Shown: piece after piece, positions 47,766 to 58,843 of the stretch
Layout of the letters: each line of letters begins with the position of its first letter
How positions within the stretch are numbered: position 1 is the stretch's first letter
From: Deefgea chitinilytica
Lineage (GTDB): Bacteria; Pseudomonadota; Gammaproteobacteria; Burkholderiales; Chitinibacteraceae
Reading direction: 5' to 3'
NCBI RefSeq assembly: GCF_016881405.1
Contig: NZ_WOFE01000003.1
Span: 310,001-374,000 of the forward strand
Length of the DNA: 64,000 nucleotides
The notes under the pieces: model-generated
The model's database searches: none
What the model saw: the letters and a program-made list of their open reading frames with translations, nothing else
Told to the model about the DNA's origin: nothing
Made by a program: the position numbers and the translations under genes

Positions 47766-47798
47766 TTGCTGAACCATATCTCGATATGGCTCAGCAAA
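47766..47798 (+). promoter_or_regulatory. Hairpin after rplA
   Basis: TTGCTGAACCATAT, CTCG, ATATGGCTCAGCAA: a 13-bp stem with one mismatch and a tetraloop 10 bp beyond rplA. No T-run follows, so it is more likely an RNA processing or stability element than a terminator. Confidence 0.5.
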
Positions 47799-47800
47799 AT

Positions 47801-47885
47801 GTCAAAGACCGTAGGCGCCAAAACCTAGTTTTGGCTTAATCTAAGCGACCAAACGCTAGCCTACGCAGACGGTGTGCCCAATGCA
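47801..47885 (+). ncRNA. Ribosomal protein L10 leader
   Basis: The 237-nt gap before rplJ contains AAAGACCGTAGGCGCC and, 45 nt later, AGCCTACGCAGACGGTGTG. GTAGGC pairs with GCCTAC, and the GCAGACGGTG word is typical of the proteobacterial L10 leader. In E. coli the L10-L7/L12 complex binds this structure to repress rplJL translation; the same is inferred here. Confidence 0.8.
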
Positions 47886-47992
47886 GGCTTCTCATTGACT
47901 CATTCGAGTTAATAAAAGTCTCCTGAATATTGGTCGCCGTTTGATTGGGTGGCGCGATTTATCGCGCTGAACTTAACTAATGGAGGTTGACC

Positions 47993-48553
47993 TTGAGTCT
48001 GAATCTTGACGACAAAAAAGCGGTCGTGGCTGAGATTGCAGCGGTAGTTGCAAACGCTCAAACCATCGTTATCGCTGAATACCGTGGAATCGGGGTTGCT
48101 AGCATGACTGAATTGCGCAAACAAGCGCGTGAGTCAGGCGTATACTTGCGTGTTCTTAAAAACACCTTGGCACGCCGTGCTGTTGAAGGAACACCGTTCG
48201 CTGCATTGGCCGACAAAATGTCTGGCCCATTGGTGTACGGCATTTCTGAAGACGCAGTTGCTGCAGCTAAAGTCATCCAAGCTTTCTCGAAGAAAGACGA
48301 GAAAATTAAGGTGATTGCTGGTTCTTACGAAGGCAAAGTATTGACTGCTGCTGAAGTTGCTCAACTCGCTACTATCCCGAGCCGTGAAGAATTGCTCTCG
48401 ATGTTGCTGGGTGTTATGCAAGCACCAGTTTCTGCATTTGCTCGTGGTCTTGGCGCATTGGCTGCCAAGAAAGCCGAAGGTGCTGCACCTGCTGAAGTTG
48501 CTCCTGCTGCCGCTGAAGAAGCGTCAACAGAAGCTCCAGCTGATGCTGCCTAA
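47993..48553 (+). CDS. rplJ: 50S ribosomal protein L10
   Basis: L10 anchors L7/L12 dimers to the ribosome and autoregulates the rplJL operon. I place the start at the TTG at 47993, 6 nt after GGAGG. This gives [15 protein letters not shown], the standard N-terminus, and 186 residues. A TTG at 47987 is too close to the Shine-Dalgarno. [17 protein letters not shown] and the Ala/Glu-rich C-terminal L7/L12-binding helix are typical. A UUG start is unusual for such a highly expressed gene and may take part in the autoregulation by the upstream leader. Confidence 0.95.
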   Translation: MSLNLDDKKAVVAEIAAVVANAQTIVIAEYRGIGVASMTELRKQARESGVYLRVLKNTLARRAVEGTPFAALADKMSGPLVYGISEDAVAAAKVIQAFSKKDEKIKVIAGSYEGKVLTAAEVAQLATIPSREELLSMLLGVMQAPVSAFARGLGALAAKKAEGAAPAEVAPAAAEEASTEAPADAA

Positions 48554-48610
48554 GCTTTTTCCCTATTTTGAATTTGATTTAATCTGACAAGATTTTCAGG
48601 AGTACTAGAA

Positions 48611-48988
48611 ATGGCTGTTACTAAAGAAGACATCCTTGAAGCAGTAGGTTCATTGACTGTTATGGAATTGAATGAGCTGGTTAAGGCATTCGAAGAAAAA
48701 TTTGGCGTTTCTGCTGCTGCTATGGCAGTTGCAGGTCCAGCTGGCGCTGCTGGTGGCGCTGCTGCTGCTGAAGAACAATCTGAATTTGACGTTATCTTGA
48801 CTGGCGCTGGCGCACAGAAAGTTGGCGTTATTAAAGTTGTTCGTGAAGTAACAGGTTTGGGCTTGAAAGAAGCTAAAGATTTGGTTGATGGCGCTCCAAA
48901 AACAATCAAAGAAGGCGTTTCTAAAGCCGACGCAGATGCAATCGCTAAGAAATTGATCGAAGCTGGCGCGACTGCTGAAGTTAAGTAA
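48611..48988 (+). CDS. rplL: 50S ribosomal protein L7/L12
   Basis: 125-residue stalk protein present as multiple dimers. The N-terminal dimerisation helices are followed by an Ala/Gly hinge ([16 protein letters not shown]) and the C-terminal factor-binding domain ([20 protein letters not shown]). It follows rplJ by 57 bp with an AGGAG RBS. A hairpin after it probably attenuates transcription into rpoB. Confidence 0.98.
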   Translation: MAVTKEDILEAVGSLTVMELNELVKAFEEKFGVSAAAMAVAGPAGAAGGAAAAEEQSEFDVILTGAGAQKVGVIKVVREVTGLGLKEAKDLVDGAPKTIKEGVSKADADAIAKKLIEAGATAEVK

Positions 48989-49011
48989 TTCTGCTGAAGT
49001 AATGTAGTACA

Positions 49012-49040
49012 GGCAGACGGAGCAATCCGTCTGCCCTTTT
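49012..49040 (+). terminator. Attenuator-like hairpin between rplL and rpoB
   Basis: GGCAGACGG, AGCAAT and CCGTCTGCC followed by CTTTTG. Perfect 9-bp stem with a short T-run. In E. coli a partial terminator lies at the same place and lowers rpoBC transcription relative to rplJL. Confidence 0.8.
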
Positions 49041-49114
49041 GCGTTTGTGTACTAAGGCCTTTCTTACAAGGACTCGTGTCATAAATGCGTCGTTTGCAGC
49101 TCGTTCTTGCAGCT

Positions 49115-49165
49115 GACAAACCTGAGACCGCTCACTGCCGTTTGATCGGGCGTTTGCGGTTTGTC
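49115..49165 (+). promoter_or_regulatory. Stem in the rpoB leader
   Basis: GACAAACC (49115-49122) pairs with GGTTTGTC (49158-49165), with further ACCGC/GCGGT-type pairing inside. It ends shortly before the rpoB Shine-Dalgarno. Possibly an RNase III processing site or a translation-control stem; inferred from position. Confidence 0.45.
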
Positions 49166-49197
49166 AATTGCGCCCAACCCATGGAGAGTTTATGAGT

Positions 49198-52100
49198 ATG
49201 AAATACTCGTTCACTGAAAAAAAACGCATTCGCAAGAGTTTTGCGAAGCGGGCGAGTGTCCTCGAGGTGCCATTCCTATTGGCGACTCAGATTGACTCTT
49301 ATTCCGAATACTTGCAACTTGGCGTTTCTGTTGAAGATCGTCGCGAAATTGGTTTGCAAGCTGCGTTTAATTCAATTTTCCCTATCGTTTCCCATAACGA
49401 ATATGCACGTTTGGAATTTGTGCATTACACCTTGGGCGTGCCAGCATTCGATGTTAAAGAATGTCAGCAGCGCGGCATTACTTTTGCCGCTCCGTTGCGT
49501 GCGCGTGTTCGCTTGGTCATCATGGATCGCGAATCGTCGAAACCAACGGTCAAGGAAGTGAAAGAGCAGGATGTTTACTTCGGTGAAATTCCGCTCATGA
49601 CACGCAGTGGCTCGTTTGTTATTAACGGTACCGAACGTGTAATCGTTTCTCAGTTGCACCGCTCTCCGGGTGTGTTCTTTGAGCATGATAAAGGCAAAAC
49701 CCATAGCTCAGGCAAATTACTGTTCTCGGCTCGTGTGATTCCTTACCGCGGCTCATGGCTCGATTTCGAATTTGATCCGAAAGATCTGTTGTTCTTCCGT
49801 ATCGACCGTCGTCGTAAGATGCCAGTGTCTATCCTGTTGAAAGCGCTAGGGTATACGGCTGAACAGATTCTGGCTCAATTCTTTGATACAGATACCTTCT
49901 ACCTCACTGATGATGGCATTTATTGGGAACTTGTTCCTGATCGCCTACGCGGTGAAGTGGCTAAATTCGACATCATCGCCGATGATGGTCGTGTATTGGC
50001 ACAAAAAGACAAGCGTATTACCGCTAAAACAATTCGCGATATCAATAATGCCGGCATGACGCGCATTCAAGTACCGCTGGATTATATGTATGGTCGTATT
50101 CTATCGACTGCGGTGATTAGTCCTGATACGGGCGAATTGGTCGCAAAAGCGAACGACGAAATTACTGAAGATCTATTGGTTAAACTCGATAGCGCTGAAG
50201 TAAAAGAAATTAAAACGCTATACATCAATGACCTCGACCAAGGCGGCTTTATTTCTGCCACCTTGCGCACTGATGAAACATTGGATGAATGGCAAGCACG
50301 TGTGGCAATTTACCGCATGATGCGTCCTGGCGAGCCGCCAACAGAAGATGCGGTACAGGCTTTGTTCAAAGGCTTATTCTTTAATGATGAGCGCTACGAT
50401 CTTTCAGCCGTTGGCCGTATGAAATTTAATAGCCGTGCTTATCCAGATCGTTTGGATGAAAAAGCACCGGGCTGGCAGCGTCGTTTCTACGAGCAAGCGG
50501 GCAAGAAAGGTATTAACGGTTCTGGCGTCTTGTCGACAGAAGATATCGTTGCGGTGATCGGTATCTTGATCGAACTACGTAATAGCCGTGGCGAAGTGGA
50601 TGACATTGATCACTTGGGTAACCGTCGTGTTCGGTCGGTCGGTGAGTTGGCAGAAAACCAATTCCGCGCTGGTCTTGTGCGTGTTGAGCGCGCGGTTAAA
50701 GAGCGTTTGTCACAAGCAGAGTCAGACAACTTGATGCCACACGACTTGATCAATGCCAAGCCGGTTTCGGCGGCAGTGAAAGAGTTCTTTGGTTCGTCAC
50801 AGTTATCGCAATTTATGGACCAAACGAATCCATTGTCTGAAATCACCCACAAGCGCCGTGTGTCGGCACTGGGTCCAGGTGGTTTGACGCGTGAGCGCGC
50901 CGGCTTTGAAGTTCGTGACGTGCATCCAACGCATTACGGTCGTGTTTGTCCGATTGAAACACCGGAAGGTCCAAACATTGGTTTGATCAATTCATTGTCT
51001 TGCTACGCACGCACGAATGAATATGGTTTCTTGGAAACGCCGTACCGTAAAGTGATTAATGGTCAAGCGACGCTTGAAATTGAATACTTGTCGGCGATTC
51101 AAGAAGGTAAATATGTTATTGCGCAGGCGAATGCCGGTTTGGATGCCGATAACAAATTGACCGACGAATTGGTAACTTGCCGTGAAGCAGGCGAAACGAT
51201 CGTAGCTACGCCAGATCGCGTGCAATACATGGACGTTGCGCCGAGTCAGATCGTTTCTGTTGCAGCTTCATTGATTCCATTCTTGGAACACGATGACGCC
51301 AACCGTGCATTGATGGGCGCCAACATGCAACGTCAAGCGGTTCCTTGCTTGCGCGCAGAAGCACCTATGGTCGGTACCGGTATCGAGCGCACGTGTGCAA
51401 CTGACTCAGGTACTGCGGTAACTGCATTGCGTGGTGGTGTCGTTGATTTCGTTGATGCAACACGTATCGTGGTTCGTGTAAACGACAGCGAAACGGTAGC
51501 AGGTGAGACCGGTGTAGATATCTACAACTTGGTTAAGTTTACCCGTTCGAATCAGAATACCAATACGAATCAACGTCCGATCGTCGTAAAAGGTGATCGT
51601 ATCGAGAAAGGTGATGTGGTTGCCGACGGCGCTTCAACTGATTTAGGTGAGTTGGCATTGGGTCAAAATATGACCATCGCCTTCATGCCTTGGAATGGTT
51701 ACAACTTCGAAGATTCGATTTTGATCTCCGAAAAAGTCATTGCGGATGACCGTTACACTTCGATTCATATCGAAGAGTTGAACGTGATGGCCCGTGATAC
51801 AAAATTAGGCCCTGAAGAAATTACCCGTGATATTTCCAATTTGTCAGAGCGTATGCTCGGCCGCTTGGATGAATCTGGCGTGGTTTATATCGGTGCAGAA
51901 GTTGAAGCTGGCGATGTATTGGTGGGTAAAGTAACGCCAAAAGGTGAAACCCAGCTCACGCCAGAAGAAAAACTGCTGCGTGCGATCTTCGGTGAAAAAG
52001 CGTCTGACGTTAAAGACACTAGCTTGCGCGTGCCTTCAGGCATGGTGGGTACTGTGATTGACGTGCAAGTGTTTACTCGTGAAGGGATTGAACGTGATAA

Positions 52101-53370
52101 ACGTGCCCAAGCCATTATCGATGAACAATTGCGTCGCTACCGCCAAGACTTGAACGACCAGTTGCGTATTGTTAACGATGACTTGTTCGAGCGTATCGAG
52201 CGGATGATTGTTGGTAAAGTCGCGAATGGCGGTCCTAAACGTTTAGCTAAAGGCACAGAAATTACTGCTGAATACTTGGCAGACCAAGTGTCGAAACATG
52301 ACTGGTTCGATATCCGTCTTGCGGATGAGGAAGGCGCGCGTCAATTGGAAGCGATGAAAGACTTGATCGCTCAAATGAAGCAAGAGTTCGAACTGCGCTT
52401 TGAAGACAAAAAACGTAAATTGACGCAAGGTGACGAGTTGCCTCCTGGCGTTATCAAGATGGTTAAAGTGTATGTGGCCGTTAAACGCCGCCTACAACCT
52501 GGCGATAAAATGGCCGGCCGTCACGGTAACAAGGGTGTGGTTTCGAAAATCTTGCCCGTAGAAGATTTGCCACACATGGCCGATGGCACAACGGTTGATA
52601 TCGTGTTGAACCCATTGGGCGTTCCATCACGGATGAATATCGGTCAGATTCTTGAAGTGCATTTGGGTTGGGCTGCCAAAGGGATTGGTCAACGAATTGA
52701 TGCGATGTTGCGTGAACAGCGCAATGTGGCCGAAGTGCGTGAAACCTTGAACAAGATTTATCAGTCAAAAGGCCGTGCCGAAGACATTAGTGATTTGTCT
52801 GATGAAGAGATCATGAATCTAGCGCAAGGATTGCGTACAGGTATGACTTTTGCCAGCCCGGTATTTGACGGCGCTGATGAGTCTGAGATTCAAGAAATGC
52901 TGCAATTGGCGTATCCAGATGAAGATCCACGTACGCAGCAACTTGGTTTCAACAGCAGCAAGACGCAAATGCAGTTGTTTGATGGTCGCACGGGTGAACC
53001 GTTTGAACGTAAAGTGACCGTTGGCGTGATGCATTACTTGAAACTGCATCACTTGGTTGATGACAAGATGCATGCGCGTTCAACAGGTCCGTATTCTCTC
53101 GTGACTCAGCAACCATTGGGCGGTAAAGCTCAGTTCGGTGGTCAGCGTTTCGGTGAGATGGAGGTGTGGGCATTGGAAGCATATGGCGCTGCATACACTC
53201 TGCAAGAAATGTTGACTGTGAAGTCAGATGACGTGAATGGCCGTACTAAAGTTTACGAAAACATTGTGAAGGGTGATCACCGCATTGATGCTGGCATGCC
53301 AGAGTCCTTCAATGTATTGGTTAAGGAAATCCGCTCGCTCGGTATTGATATCGATCTGGAAACCTACTAA
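49198..53370 (+). CDS. rpoB: RNA polymerase beta subunit
   Basis: 1390-residue catalytic subunit. The ATG at 49198 has GGAGAG at a spacing of 9 and gives [18 protein letters not shown], the betaproteobacterial N-terminus. An ATG at 49192 is too near the Shine-Dalgarno. The rifampicin region ([22 protein letters not shown]) and [20 protein letters not shown] are wild-type-like. [17 protein letters not shown] near the C-terminus is part of the active site. It is followed by rpoC after 84 bp. Confidence 0.98.
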   Translation: MKYSFTEKKRIRKSFAKRASVLEVPFLLATQIDSYSEYLQLGVSVEDRREIGLQAAFNSIFPIVSHNEYARLEFVHYTLGVPAFDVKECQQRGITFAAPLRARVRLVIMDRESSKPTVKEVKEQDVYFGEIPLMTRSGSFVINGTERVIVSQLHRSPGVFFEHDKGKTHSSGKLLFSARVIPYRGSWLDFEFDPKDLLFFRIDRRRKMPVSILLKALGYTAEQILAQFFDTDTFYLTDDGIYWELVPDRLRGEVAKFDIIADDGRVLAQKDKRITAKTIRDINNAGMTRIQVPLDYMYGRILSTAVISPDTGELVAKANDEITEDLLVKLDSAEVKEIKTLYINDLDQGGFISATLRTDETLDEWQARVAIYRMMRPGEPPTEDAVQALFKGLFFNDERYDLSAVGRMKFNSRAYPDRLDEKAPGWQRRFYEQAGKKGINGSGVLSTEDIVAVIGILIELRNSRGEVDDIDHLGNRRVRSVGELAENQFRAGLVRVERAVKERLSQAESDNLMPHDLINAKPVSAAVKEFFGSSQLSQFMDQTNPLSEITHKRRVSALGPGGLTRERAGFEVRDVHPTHYGRVCPIETPEGPNIGLINSLSCYARTNEYGFLETPYRKVINGQATLEIEYLSAIQEGKYVIAQANAGLDADNKLTDELVTCREAGETIVATPDRVQYMDVAPSQIVSVAASLIPFLEHDDANRALMGANMQRQAVPCLRAEAPMVGTGIERTCATDSGTAVTALRGGVVDFVDATRIVVRVNDSETVAGETGVDIYNLVKFTRSNQNTNTNQRPIVVKGDRIEKGDVVADGASTDLGELALGQNMTIAFMPWNGYNFEDSILISEKVIADDRYTSIHIEELNVMARDTKLGPEEITRDISNLSERMLGRLDESGVVYIGAEVEAGDVLVGKVTPKGETQLTPEEKLLRAIFGEKASDVKDTSLRVPSGMVGTVIDVQVFTREGIERDKRAQAIIDEQLRRYRQDLNDQLRIVNDDLFERIERMIVGKVANGGPKRLAKGTEITAEYLADQVSKHDWFDIRLADEEGARQLEAMKDLIAQMKQEFELRFEDKKRKLTQGDELPPGVIKMVKVYVAVKRRLQPGDKMAGRHGNKGVVSKILPVEDLPHMADGTTVDIVLNPLGVPSRMNIGQILEVHLGWAAKGIGQRIDAMLREQRNVAEVRETLNKIYQSKGRAEDISDLSDEEIMNLAQGLRTGMTFASPVFDGADESEIQEMLQLAYPDEDPRTQQLGFNSSKTQMQLFDGRTGEPFERKVTVGVMHYLKLHHLVDDKMHARSTGPYSLVTQQPLGGKAQFGGQRFGEMEVWALEAYGAAYTLQEMLTVKSDDVNGRTKVYENIVKGDHRIDAGMPESFNVLVKEIRSLGIDIDLETY

Positions 53371-53454
53371 TCGCTGTGAGGTATAGGATCGCGGGCTAGA
53401 TTTAATCTTGCCTTGCGATCGATACCCTGATTGTCCTCACTGGAGAATATTGGA

Positions 53455-56400
53455 ATGAAAGGCTTACTCGAACTTTTCAAGCAAGTCGCGCAGGACGAAG
53501 AATTTGACGCGATTAAAATTGGCCTAGCATCGCCAGAAAAAATCCGTTCTTGGTCTTTCGGCGAAGTGAAAAAGCCAGAAACCATTAACTACCGTACGTT
53601 CAAACCAGAGCGTGACGGTCTGTTTTGTGCTCGTATTTTCGGGCCAATTAAAGATTACGAATGCTTGTGCGGTAAATACAAGCGTTTGAAACATCGCGGT
53701 GTAATTTGCGAGAAGTGCGGCGTTGAAGTGACCTTGTCAAAAGTGCGCCGTGAGCGTATGGGTCACATTGACCTTGCTTCACCTGTTGCGCATATTTGGT
53801 TCTTGAAATCACTCCCAAGTCGTTTGGGTATGGTTTTGGATATCGCTTTGCGTGATATCGAACGCGTCTTGTATTTCGAAGCATTCATCGTGGTTGAGCC
53901 AGGCATGACACCACTGACACGTGGTCAGTTGCTCACCGAAGAAGATTACTTCGCCAAAGTTGAAGAATACGGCGATGAGTTCGTGGCCTTGATGGGCGCG
54001 GAAGCTGTACGTGAATTGCTCAAGTCAATGGACGTTGACCAAGAGATTAGCAATCTGCGTGCCGAACTCGATAGCACCGGTTCAGAAACCAAAATCAAGA
54101 AAATCGCTAAGCGCTTGAAAGTGCTTGAAGCGTTTGATCGCTCAGGTATCAAGCCAGAGTGGATGATTATGGAGGTGTTGCCGGTATTACCTCCGGAATT
54201 ACGTCCATTAGTTCCACTGGATGGCGGTCGTTTTGCGACTTCTGACTTGAATGATTTATATCGTCGCGTAATCAACCGTAATAACCGTTTGAAGCGTCTG
54301 CTTGAATTGCGCGCTCCGGAAATTATCGTCCGCAACGAAAAACGTATGTTGCAAGAAGCGGTGGATTCATTGCTCGACAACGGTCGTCGTGGTAAGGCGA
54401 TGACTGGCGCGAACAAACGTCCGTTGAAATCGCTTGCCGATATGATTAAAGGTAAGGGCGGTCGTTTCCGTCAGAACTTGCTGGGTAAACGTGTTGATTA
54501 CTCAGGTCGTTCTGTTATTACCGTTGGTCCTACTTTACGTTTGCATCAATGTGGCTTGCCAAAATTGATGGCGCTCGAGTTGTTCAAGCCATTCATTTTC
54601 CATAAATTGGAAGTAATGGGCTTGGCAACAACGATTAAAGCAGCGAAGAAAATGGTTGAAAGCCAAGAGCCTGTAGTTTGGGATATCTTGGAAGACGTGA
54701 TTCGCGAACATCCAATTCTATTGAACCGTGCGCCAACATTGCATCGCTTGGGTATTCAAGCCTTTGAGCCGATGTTGATTGAAGGTAAGGCGATTCAGTT
54801 GCATCCTCTCGTTTGTGCGGCATTCAATGCTGACTTTGACGGTGACCAAATGGCGGTTCACGTTCCATTGTCGCTTGAAGCGCAAATGGAAGCGCGCACT
54901 TTGATGTTGGCCTCGAACAACGTTTTGGCACCAGCCAACGGCGAGCCGATCATCGTTCCGTCGCAAGATATCGTGTTGGGTCTGTATTACATGACTCGCG
55001 AAGCGAAATATGCCAAGGGTGAGCGCCTGAATGAAGATGGCAAACGCCTGACTATTTTTGCCGATGTTGCTGAAGCATTGCGCGCATACCAAAGCAAAGA
55101 AGTCACGCTGCAAACACGTGTATCGATTCGCTTGAAAGAATGGTTCAAGAATGAGTCTGGCGATTGGGAAAGCAAACTAGTTCGCCGTGATACTACGGTT
55201 GGCCGAGCGATCTTGTCAGAAATTTTGCCAAAAGGTCTTGCGTTCTCGCATATCGACAAGTCATTGAAAAAGAAAGAAATTGGTAAGTTGATCAATGCTT
55301 CTTTCCGTCGCTGCGGCTTGAAAGAAACCGTGATTTTTGCTGACCAATTGATGTACACCGGTTTTGCATATTCAACTCGCGGTGGTATTTCAATTTGCGT
55401 TGATGATATGTTGGTTCCAGCGAACAAAGTACCGTTGTTGGCGGCAGCGCAAGCTGAAGTGAAAGAAATCGAGCAGCAATATAGTTCTGGTTTGGTAACG
55501 AACGGCGAACGCTACAACAAGGTCGTTGATATCTGGGGCCGTGCTGGTGACCAAATTGCGAAGGCGATGATGGATCAGTTGGCGAAAGAGACTGTCTTTG
55601 ATGCGAATGGCAACAAAGATGAGCAAGAATCGTTTAACTCGATTTACATGATGGCTGATTCGGGTGCGCGTGGTTCTCCTGCACAGATTCGTCAGTTGGC
55701 CGGTATGCGTGGTTTGATGGCGAAACCGGATGGTTCGATTATCGAAACGCCGATTACGACCAACTTCCGTGAAGGGTTGACGGTTCTGCAGTACTTTATT
55801 TCGACGCACGGTGCGCGTAAAGGTCTTGCAGATACGGCATTGAAGACAGCGAACTCAGGTTACCTGACTCGTCGTCTGGTTGACGTTACCCAAGACTTGG
55901 TTGTGACTGAAGACGATTGCGGTACAAAAAATGGCGTTTCAATGAAAGCCGTTATGCAAGGCGGTGACGTTGTTGAAGCGCTCCGTGACCGTATTTTGGG
56001 TCGTATCGTGGTTAAAGACGTGGTTGATCCATCAACTCAAGAAACGATTTTCGAAGTCGGTACATTGCTGAACGAAGATGCAGTTGATGAAATTGAAGCA
56101 CGTAATATCGACGAAGTGATGGTTCGTACACCATTGTCGTGCGAAACACGTTATGGCTTGTGCGCGAAGTGCTATGGCCGTGACTTGGGTCGTGGTCAGA
56201 TTGTTAATGCCGGTGAAGCGGTTGGTGTTATTGCAGCGCAGTCGATTGGTGAACCAGGTACTCAGTTGACGATGCGTACGTTCCACATTGGTGGTGCGGC
56301 ATCTCGAGCAGCAGCTGCAAGCCAAGTTGAAGCGAAATCAAACGGCCGTATTGGCTTTAGTGCCAATATGCGTTATGTAACCAATGCGAAAAACGAGTTA

Positions 56401-57675
56401 GTGGTGATTGCTCGTTCAGCAGAGCTGTTGATTTTGGATGATGTGGGTCGTGAACGCGAAACACACAAAATCCCTTACGGCGCAACGTTAACTGTTAAAG
56501 CCGATGATATTGTTAAAGCGGGGACTGTTCTCGGTACTTGGGATCCGCATACTCGCCCAATCATTACGGAGTACTCAGGTACAGTTCGTTTTGAGAATGT
56601 CGAAGAAGGTATGACGGTTGTTAAACAAGTCGATGAAGTAACAGGCTTGTCTACACTGGTTGTTATTGCTTCTAAAGCAAAAGTGACTGCGTCTAAAGCG
56701 GTTCGACCATTGGTTAAACTGATTGATGAAAACGGTCATGAAATGAAATTGGCAGGTACCGATACTGCAGTAACGATTTCATTCCAAGTTGGCTCTATCA
56801 TTACAGTGAAAGATGGTCAGAAAGTGGGTGTGGGTGATGTATTGGCTCGTATTCCACAAGAATCTGCGAAGACACGTGATATTACCGGTGGTCTGCCACG
56901 TGTTGCTGAGTTGTTTGAAGCTCGCTCACCGAAAGATGCAGGTATGTTGGCGGAAATCACAGGTACAGCAAGCTTTGGTAAAGATACCAAAGGTAAGCAG
57001 CGTCTGGTCTTGACTGATCTTGAAGGTACGCCGCATGAATATCTGATTTCTAAAGACAAGCATGTGATGGTGCATGATGGTCAAGTGGTGAGTCAGGGTG
57101 AAATGATTGTTGACGGGCCTATTGATCCGCATGACATCTTGCGTTTGCAAGGTATTGAGGCATTGTCTCGTTACATCGTGCAAGAGGTTCAAGAGGTTTA
57201 TCGCTTGCAAGGCGTTAAGATTAATGACAAGCATATCGAAGTGATTGTTCGTCAGATGTTACGCCGTGTTGTAATTTCAGATGCAGGTGATTCGGAATTC
57301 ATCTTGGGCGAACAGGTTGAGCGTGCAGAAGTATTGATCGCAAATGACAAGCTGGCCGAAGAAGGCAAAGAAATCGCGAAGTTTGACAATATTCTTTTAG
57401 GTATTACGAAAGCCTCATTGTCAACCGATTCGTTTATTTCGGCGGCTTCGTTCCAAGAAACCACTCGCGTACTCACAGAAGCTGCAATTATGGGTAAAGT
57501 TGATGATTTGCGCGGCTTGAAAGAAAACGTGATTGTAGGGCGTTTGATTCCTGCTGGTACAGGTCTTGCCTACCACAAGAATCGTAAACGCCAGCTAGCT
57601 AAGAATGAAGTTTTAGCGCCATTTGCTGAAGCTGCTGCAGAAGTTATTGCTGAAATCGGCGATATTTCGGAATAA
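53455..57675 (+). CDS. rpoC: RNA polymerase beta' subunit
   Basis: 1406-residue catalytic subunit. The ATG at 53455 has GGAG 9 nt upstream and gives [20 protein letters not shown]. The zinc-binding cysteines are in [23 protein letters not shown]. The Mg2+-binding [12 protein letters not shown] loop is intact, and the second zinc site (CGTKNG...[13 protein letters not shown]) and the trigger-loop region are present. Together with rpoB it forms the usual operon end; a hairpin follows. Confidence 0.98.
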   Translation: MKGLLELFKQVAQDEEFDAIKIGLASPEKIRSWSFGEVKKPETINYRTFKPERDGLFCARIFGPIKDYECLCGKYKRLKHRGVICEKCGVEVTLSKVRRERMGHIDLASPVAHIWFLKSLPSRLGMVLDIALRDIERVLYFEAFIVVEPGMTPLTRGQLLTEEDYFAKVEEYGDEFVALMGAEAVRELLKSMDVDQEISNLRAELDSTGSETKIKKIAKRLKVLEAFDRSGIKPEWMIMEVLPVLPPELRPLVPLDGGRFATSDLNDLYRRVINRNNRLKRLLELRAPEIIVRNEKRMLQEAVDSLLDNGRRGKAMTGANKRPLKSLADMIKGKGGRFRQNLLGKRVDYSGRSVITVGPTLRLHQCGLPKLMALELFKPFIFHKLEVMGLATTIKAAKKMVESQEPVVWDILEDVIREHPILLNRAPTLHRLGIQAFEPMLIEGKAIQLHPLVCAAFNADFDGDQMAVHVPLSLEAQMEARTLMLASNNVLAPANGEPIIVPSQDIVLGLYYMTREAKYAKGERLNEDGKRLTIFADVAEALRAYQSKEVTLQTRVSIRLKEWFKNESGDWESKLVRRDTTVGRAILSEILPKGLAFSHIDKSLKKKEIGKLINASFRRCGLKETVIFADQLMYTGFAYSTRGGISICVDDMLVPANKVPLLAAAQAEVKEIEQQYSSGLVTNGERYNKVVDIWGRAGDQIAKAMMDQLAKETVFDANGNKDEQESFNSIYMMADSGARGSPAQIRQLAGMRGLMAKPDGSIIETPITTNFREGLTVLQYFISTHGARKGLADTALKTANSGYLTRRLVDVTQDLVVTEDDCGTKNGVSMKAVMQGGDVVEALRDRILGRIVVKDVVDPSTQETIFEVGTLLNEDAVDEIEARNIDEVMVRTPLSCETRYGLCAKCYGRDLGRGQIVNAGEAVGVIAAQSIGEPGTQLTMRTFHIGGAASRAAAASQVEAKSNGRIGFSANMRYVTNAKNELVVIARSAELLILDDVGRERETHKIPYGATLTVKADDIVKAGTVLGTWDPHTRPIITEYSGTVRFENVEEGMTVVKQVDEVTGLSTLVVIASKAKVTASKAVRPLVKLIDENGHEMKLAGTDTAVTISFQVGSIITVKDGQKVGVGDVLARIPQESAKTRDITGGLPRVAELFEARSPKDAGMLAEITGTASFGKDTKGKQRLVLTDLEGTPHEYLISKDKHVMVHDGQVVSQGEMIVDGPIDPHDILRLQGIEALSRYIVQEVQEVYRLQGVKINDKHIEVIVRQMLRRVVISDAGDSEFILGEQVERAEVLIANDKLAEEGKEIAKFDNILLGITKASLSTDSFISAASFQETTRVLTEAAIMGKVDDLRGLKENVIVGRLIPAGTGLAYHKNRKRQLAKNEVLAPFAEAAAEVIAEIGDISE

Positions 57676-57683
57676 TCACTAAA

Positions 57684-57711
57684 ATGCAAGCCGACTCTTG
57701 TCGGTTTGCAT
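57684..57711 (+). terminator. Hairpin after rpoC
   Basis: ATGCAAGCCGAC, TCTT, GTCGGTTTGCAT with one G-T wobble. The stem is strong, but its T-run is missing because the str promoter -35 box (TTGACG) starts at its last base. It may act with Rho or as a 3' end stabiliser. Confidence 0.6.
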
Positions 57712-57740
57712 TGACGTGGATTCGTTCTTTTCCTTATAAT
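57711..57740 (+). promoter_or_regulatory. Promoter of the str operon (rpsL-rpsG-fusA-tuf)
   Basis: TTGACG (57711-57716), an 18-bp spacer and perfect TATAAT (57735-57740). Transcription should start near 57747, giving a leader of about 115 nt before rpsL. Confidence 0.85.
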
Positions 57741-57753
57741 TCAAAGTCTTTTT

Positions 57754-57784
57754 CTGCGGAGAGCGATTTTGTCGCTCTCCGCAG
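57754..57784 (+). promoter_or_regulatory. Strong hairpin in the rpsL leader
   Basis: CTGCGGAGAGCGA, TTTTG, TCGCTCTCCGCAG: a perfect 13-bp stem starting about 7 nt into the predicted transcript. No T-run follows. It may stabilise the 5' end or regulate the operon; the role is inferred. Confidence 0.7.
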
Positions 57785-57860
57785 CGTTTCCAGTAAGGAA
57801 ACCTTAGCCAGATCACACTCGTGATATGGTTTTTTTTAACGCGGTAGGAAGTGAAAAACA

Positions 57861-58235
57861 ATGCCAACTATCAATCAACTCGTTCGTAAAGGACGCGTTG
57901 CGGAAAAACTAAAGAGCAAAGTTCCAGCTCTTGAGGCTTGCCCGCAAAAACGTGGTGTATGCACTCGTGTGTATACAACAACTCCAAAAAAACCAAACTC
58001 TGCATTGCGTAAAGTATGCAAAGTTCGCTTGACCAACGGTTTCGAAGTTATTTCGTACATCGGCGGTGAAGGTCACAACTTGCAAGAGCATAGCGTTGTA
58101 TTGCTACGCGGCGGTCGTGTAAAAGATTTGCCAGGTGTTCGCTATCACTGCGTACGTGGCTCTCTTGACTTGGCTGGCGTTAAAAATCGTAAGCAAGCTC
58201 GCTCTAAATACGGTGCAAAACGCCCTAAGGCGTAA
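57861..58235 (+). CDS. rpsL: 30S ribosomal protein S12
   Basis: 124-residue decoding-centre protein. [12 protein letters not shown] begins the chain. The streptomycin-relevant region [18 protein letters not shown] keeps the sensitive-type lysine (KPNS), and [16 protein letters not shown] is also wild-type-like. The start has AGGAAG upstream. First gene of the str operon. Confidence 0.98.
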   Translation: MPTINQLVRKGRVAEKLKSKVPALEACPQKRGVCTRVYTTTPKKPNSALRKVCKVRLTNGFEVISYIGGEGHNLQEHSVVLLRGGRVKDLPGVRYHCVRGSLDLAGVKNRKQARSKYGAKRPKA

Positions 58236-58345
58236 TTTGATGCTGTATCGAGTGGCGGCTACATATGAGCCGTCAAGTAAGTGGTCATCTTTATAGGTGC
58301 CCGCGGGGTGTTCCCCAACTGAATGTCACATTAAGGAAGTAAGTT

Positions 58346-58816
58346 ATGCCAAGACGCAGAGAAGTCCCAAAGCGTGATGTGTTGCCAGATCCAAAATTCG
58401 GTAGCACTGAACTCGCTAAATTCATGAACGTAGTAATGCTTGATGGCAAAAAAGCTGTCGCAGAACGTATCGTTTATGGTGCACTTGCCCAGATCGAAAA
58501 AAAGACGGGTAAAGATGCAATTGAAATTTTTAACACCGCAATTGGCAATGTTAAGCCAATCGTTGAGGTTAAAAGCCGTCGTGTCGGTGGCGCCAACTAC
58601 CAGGTGCCAGTAGAAGTACGTCCAAGCCGTCGTCTGGCATTGTCGATGCGCTGGGTTCGCGAGGCGGCTCGTAAACGTGGTGAAAAATCAATGGATCTGC
58701 GTCTAGCAGGTGAACTTCTTGACGCGGCTGAAGGTCGCGGCGGCGCGATGAAGAAACGCGATGAAGTGCATCGTATGGCTGATGCGAATAAAGCATTCGC
58801 CCATTTCCGCTTCTAA
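58346..58816 (+). CDS. rpsG: 30S ribosomal protein S7
   Basis: 156-residue primary 16S rRNA-binding protein. [20 protein letters not shown] and [16 protein letters not shown] are typical. The 110-nt gap after rpsL may hold the S7 autoregulatory site known from E. coli, but I do not see a confident match. AAGGAAG lies before the ATG. Confidence 0.98.
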   Translation: MPRRREVPKRDVLPDPKFGSTELAKFMNVVMLDGKKAVAERIVYGALAQIEKKTGKDAIEIFNTAIGNVKPIVEVKSRRVGGANYQVPVEVRPSRRLALSMRWVREAARKRGEKSMDLRLAGELLDAAEGRGGAMKKRDEVHRMADANKAFAHFRF

Positions 58817-58843
58817 TCACGTAGTAAGAATAAGGAAATCGCC

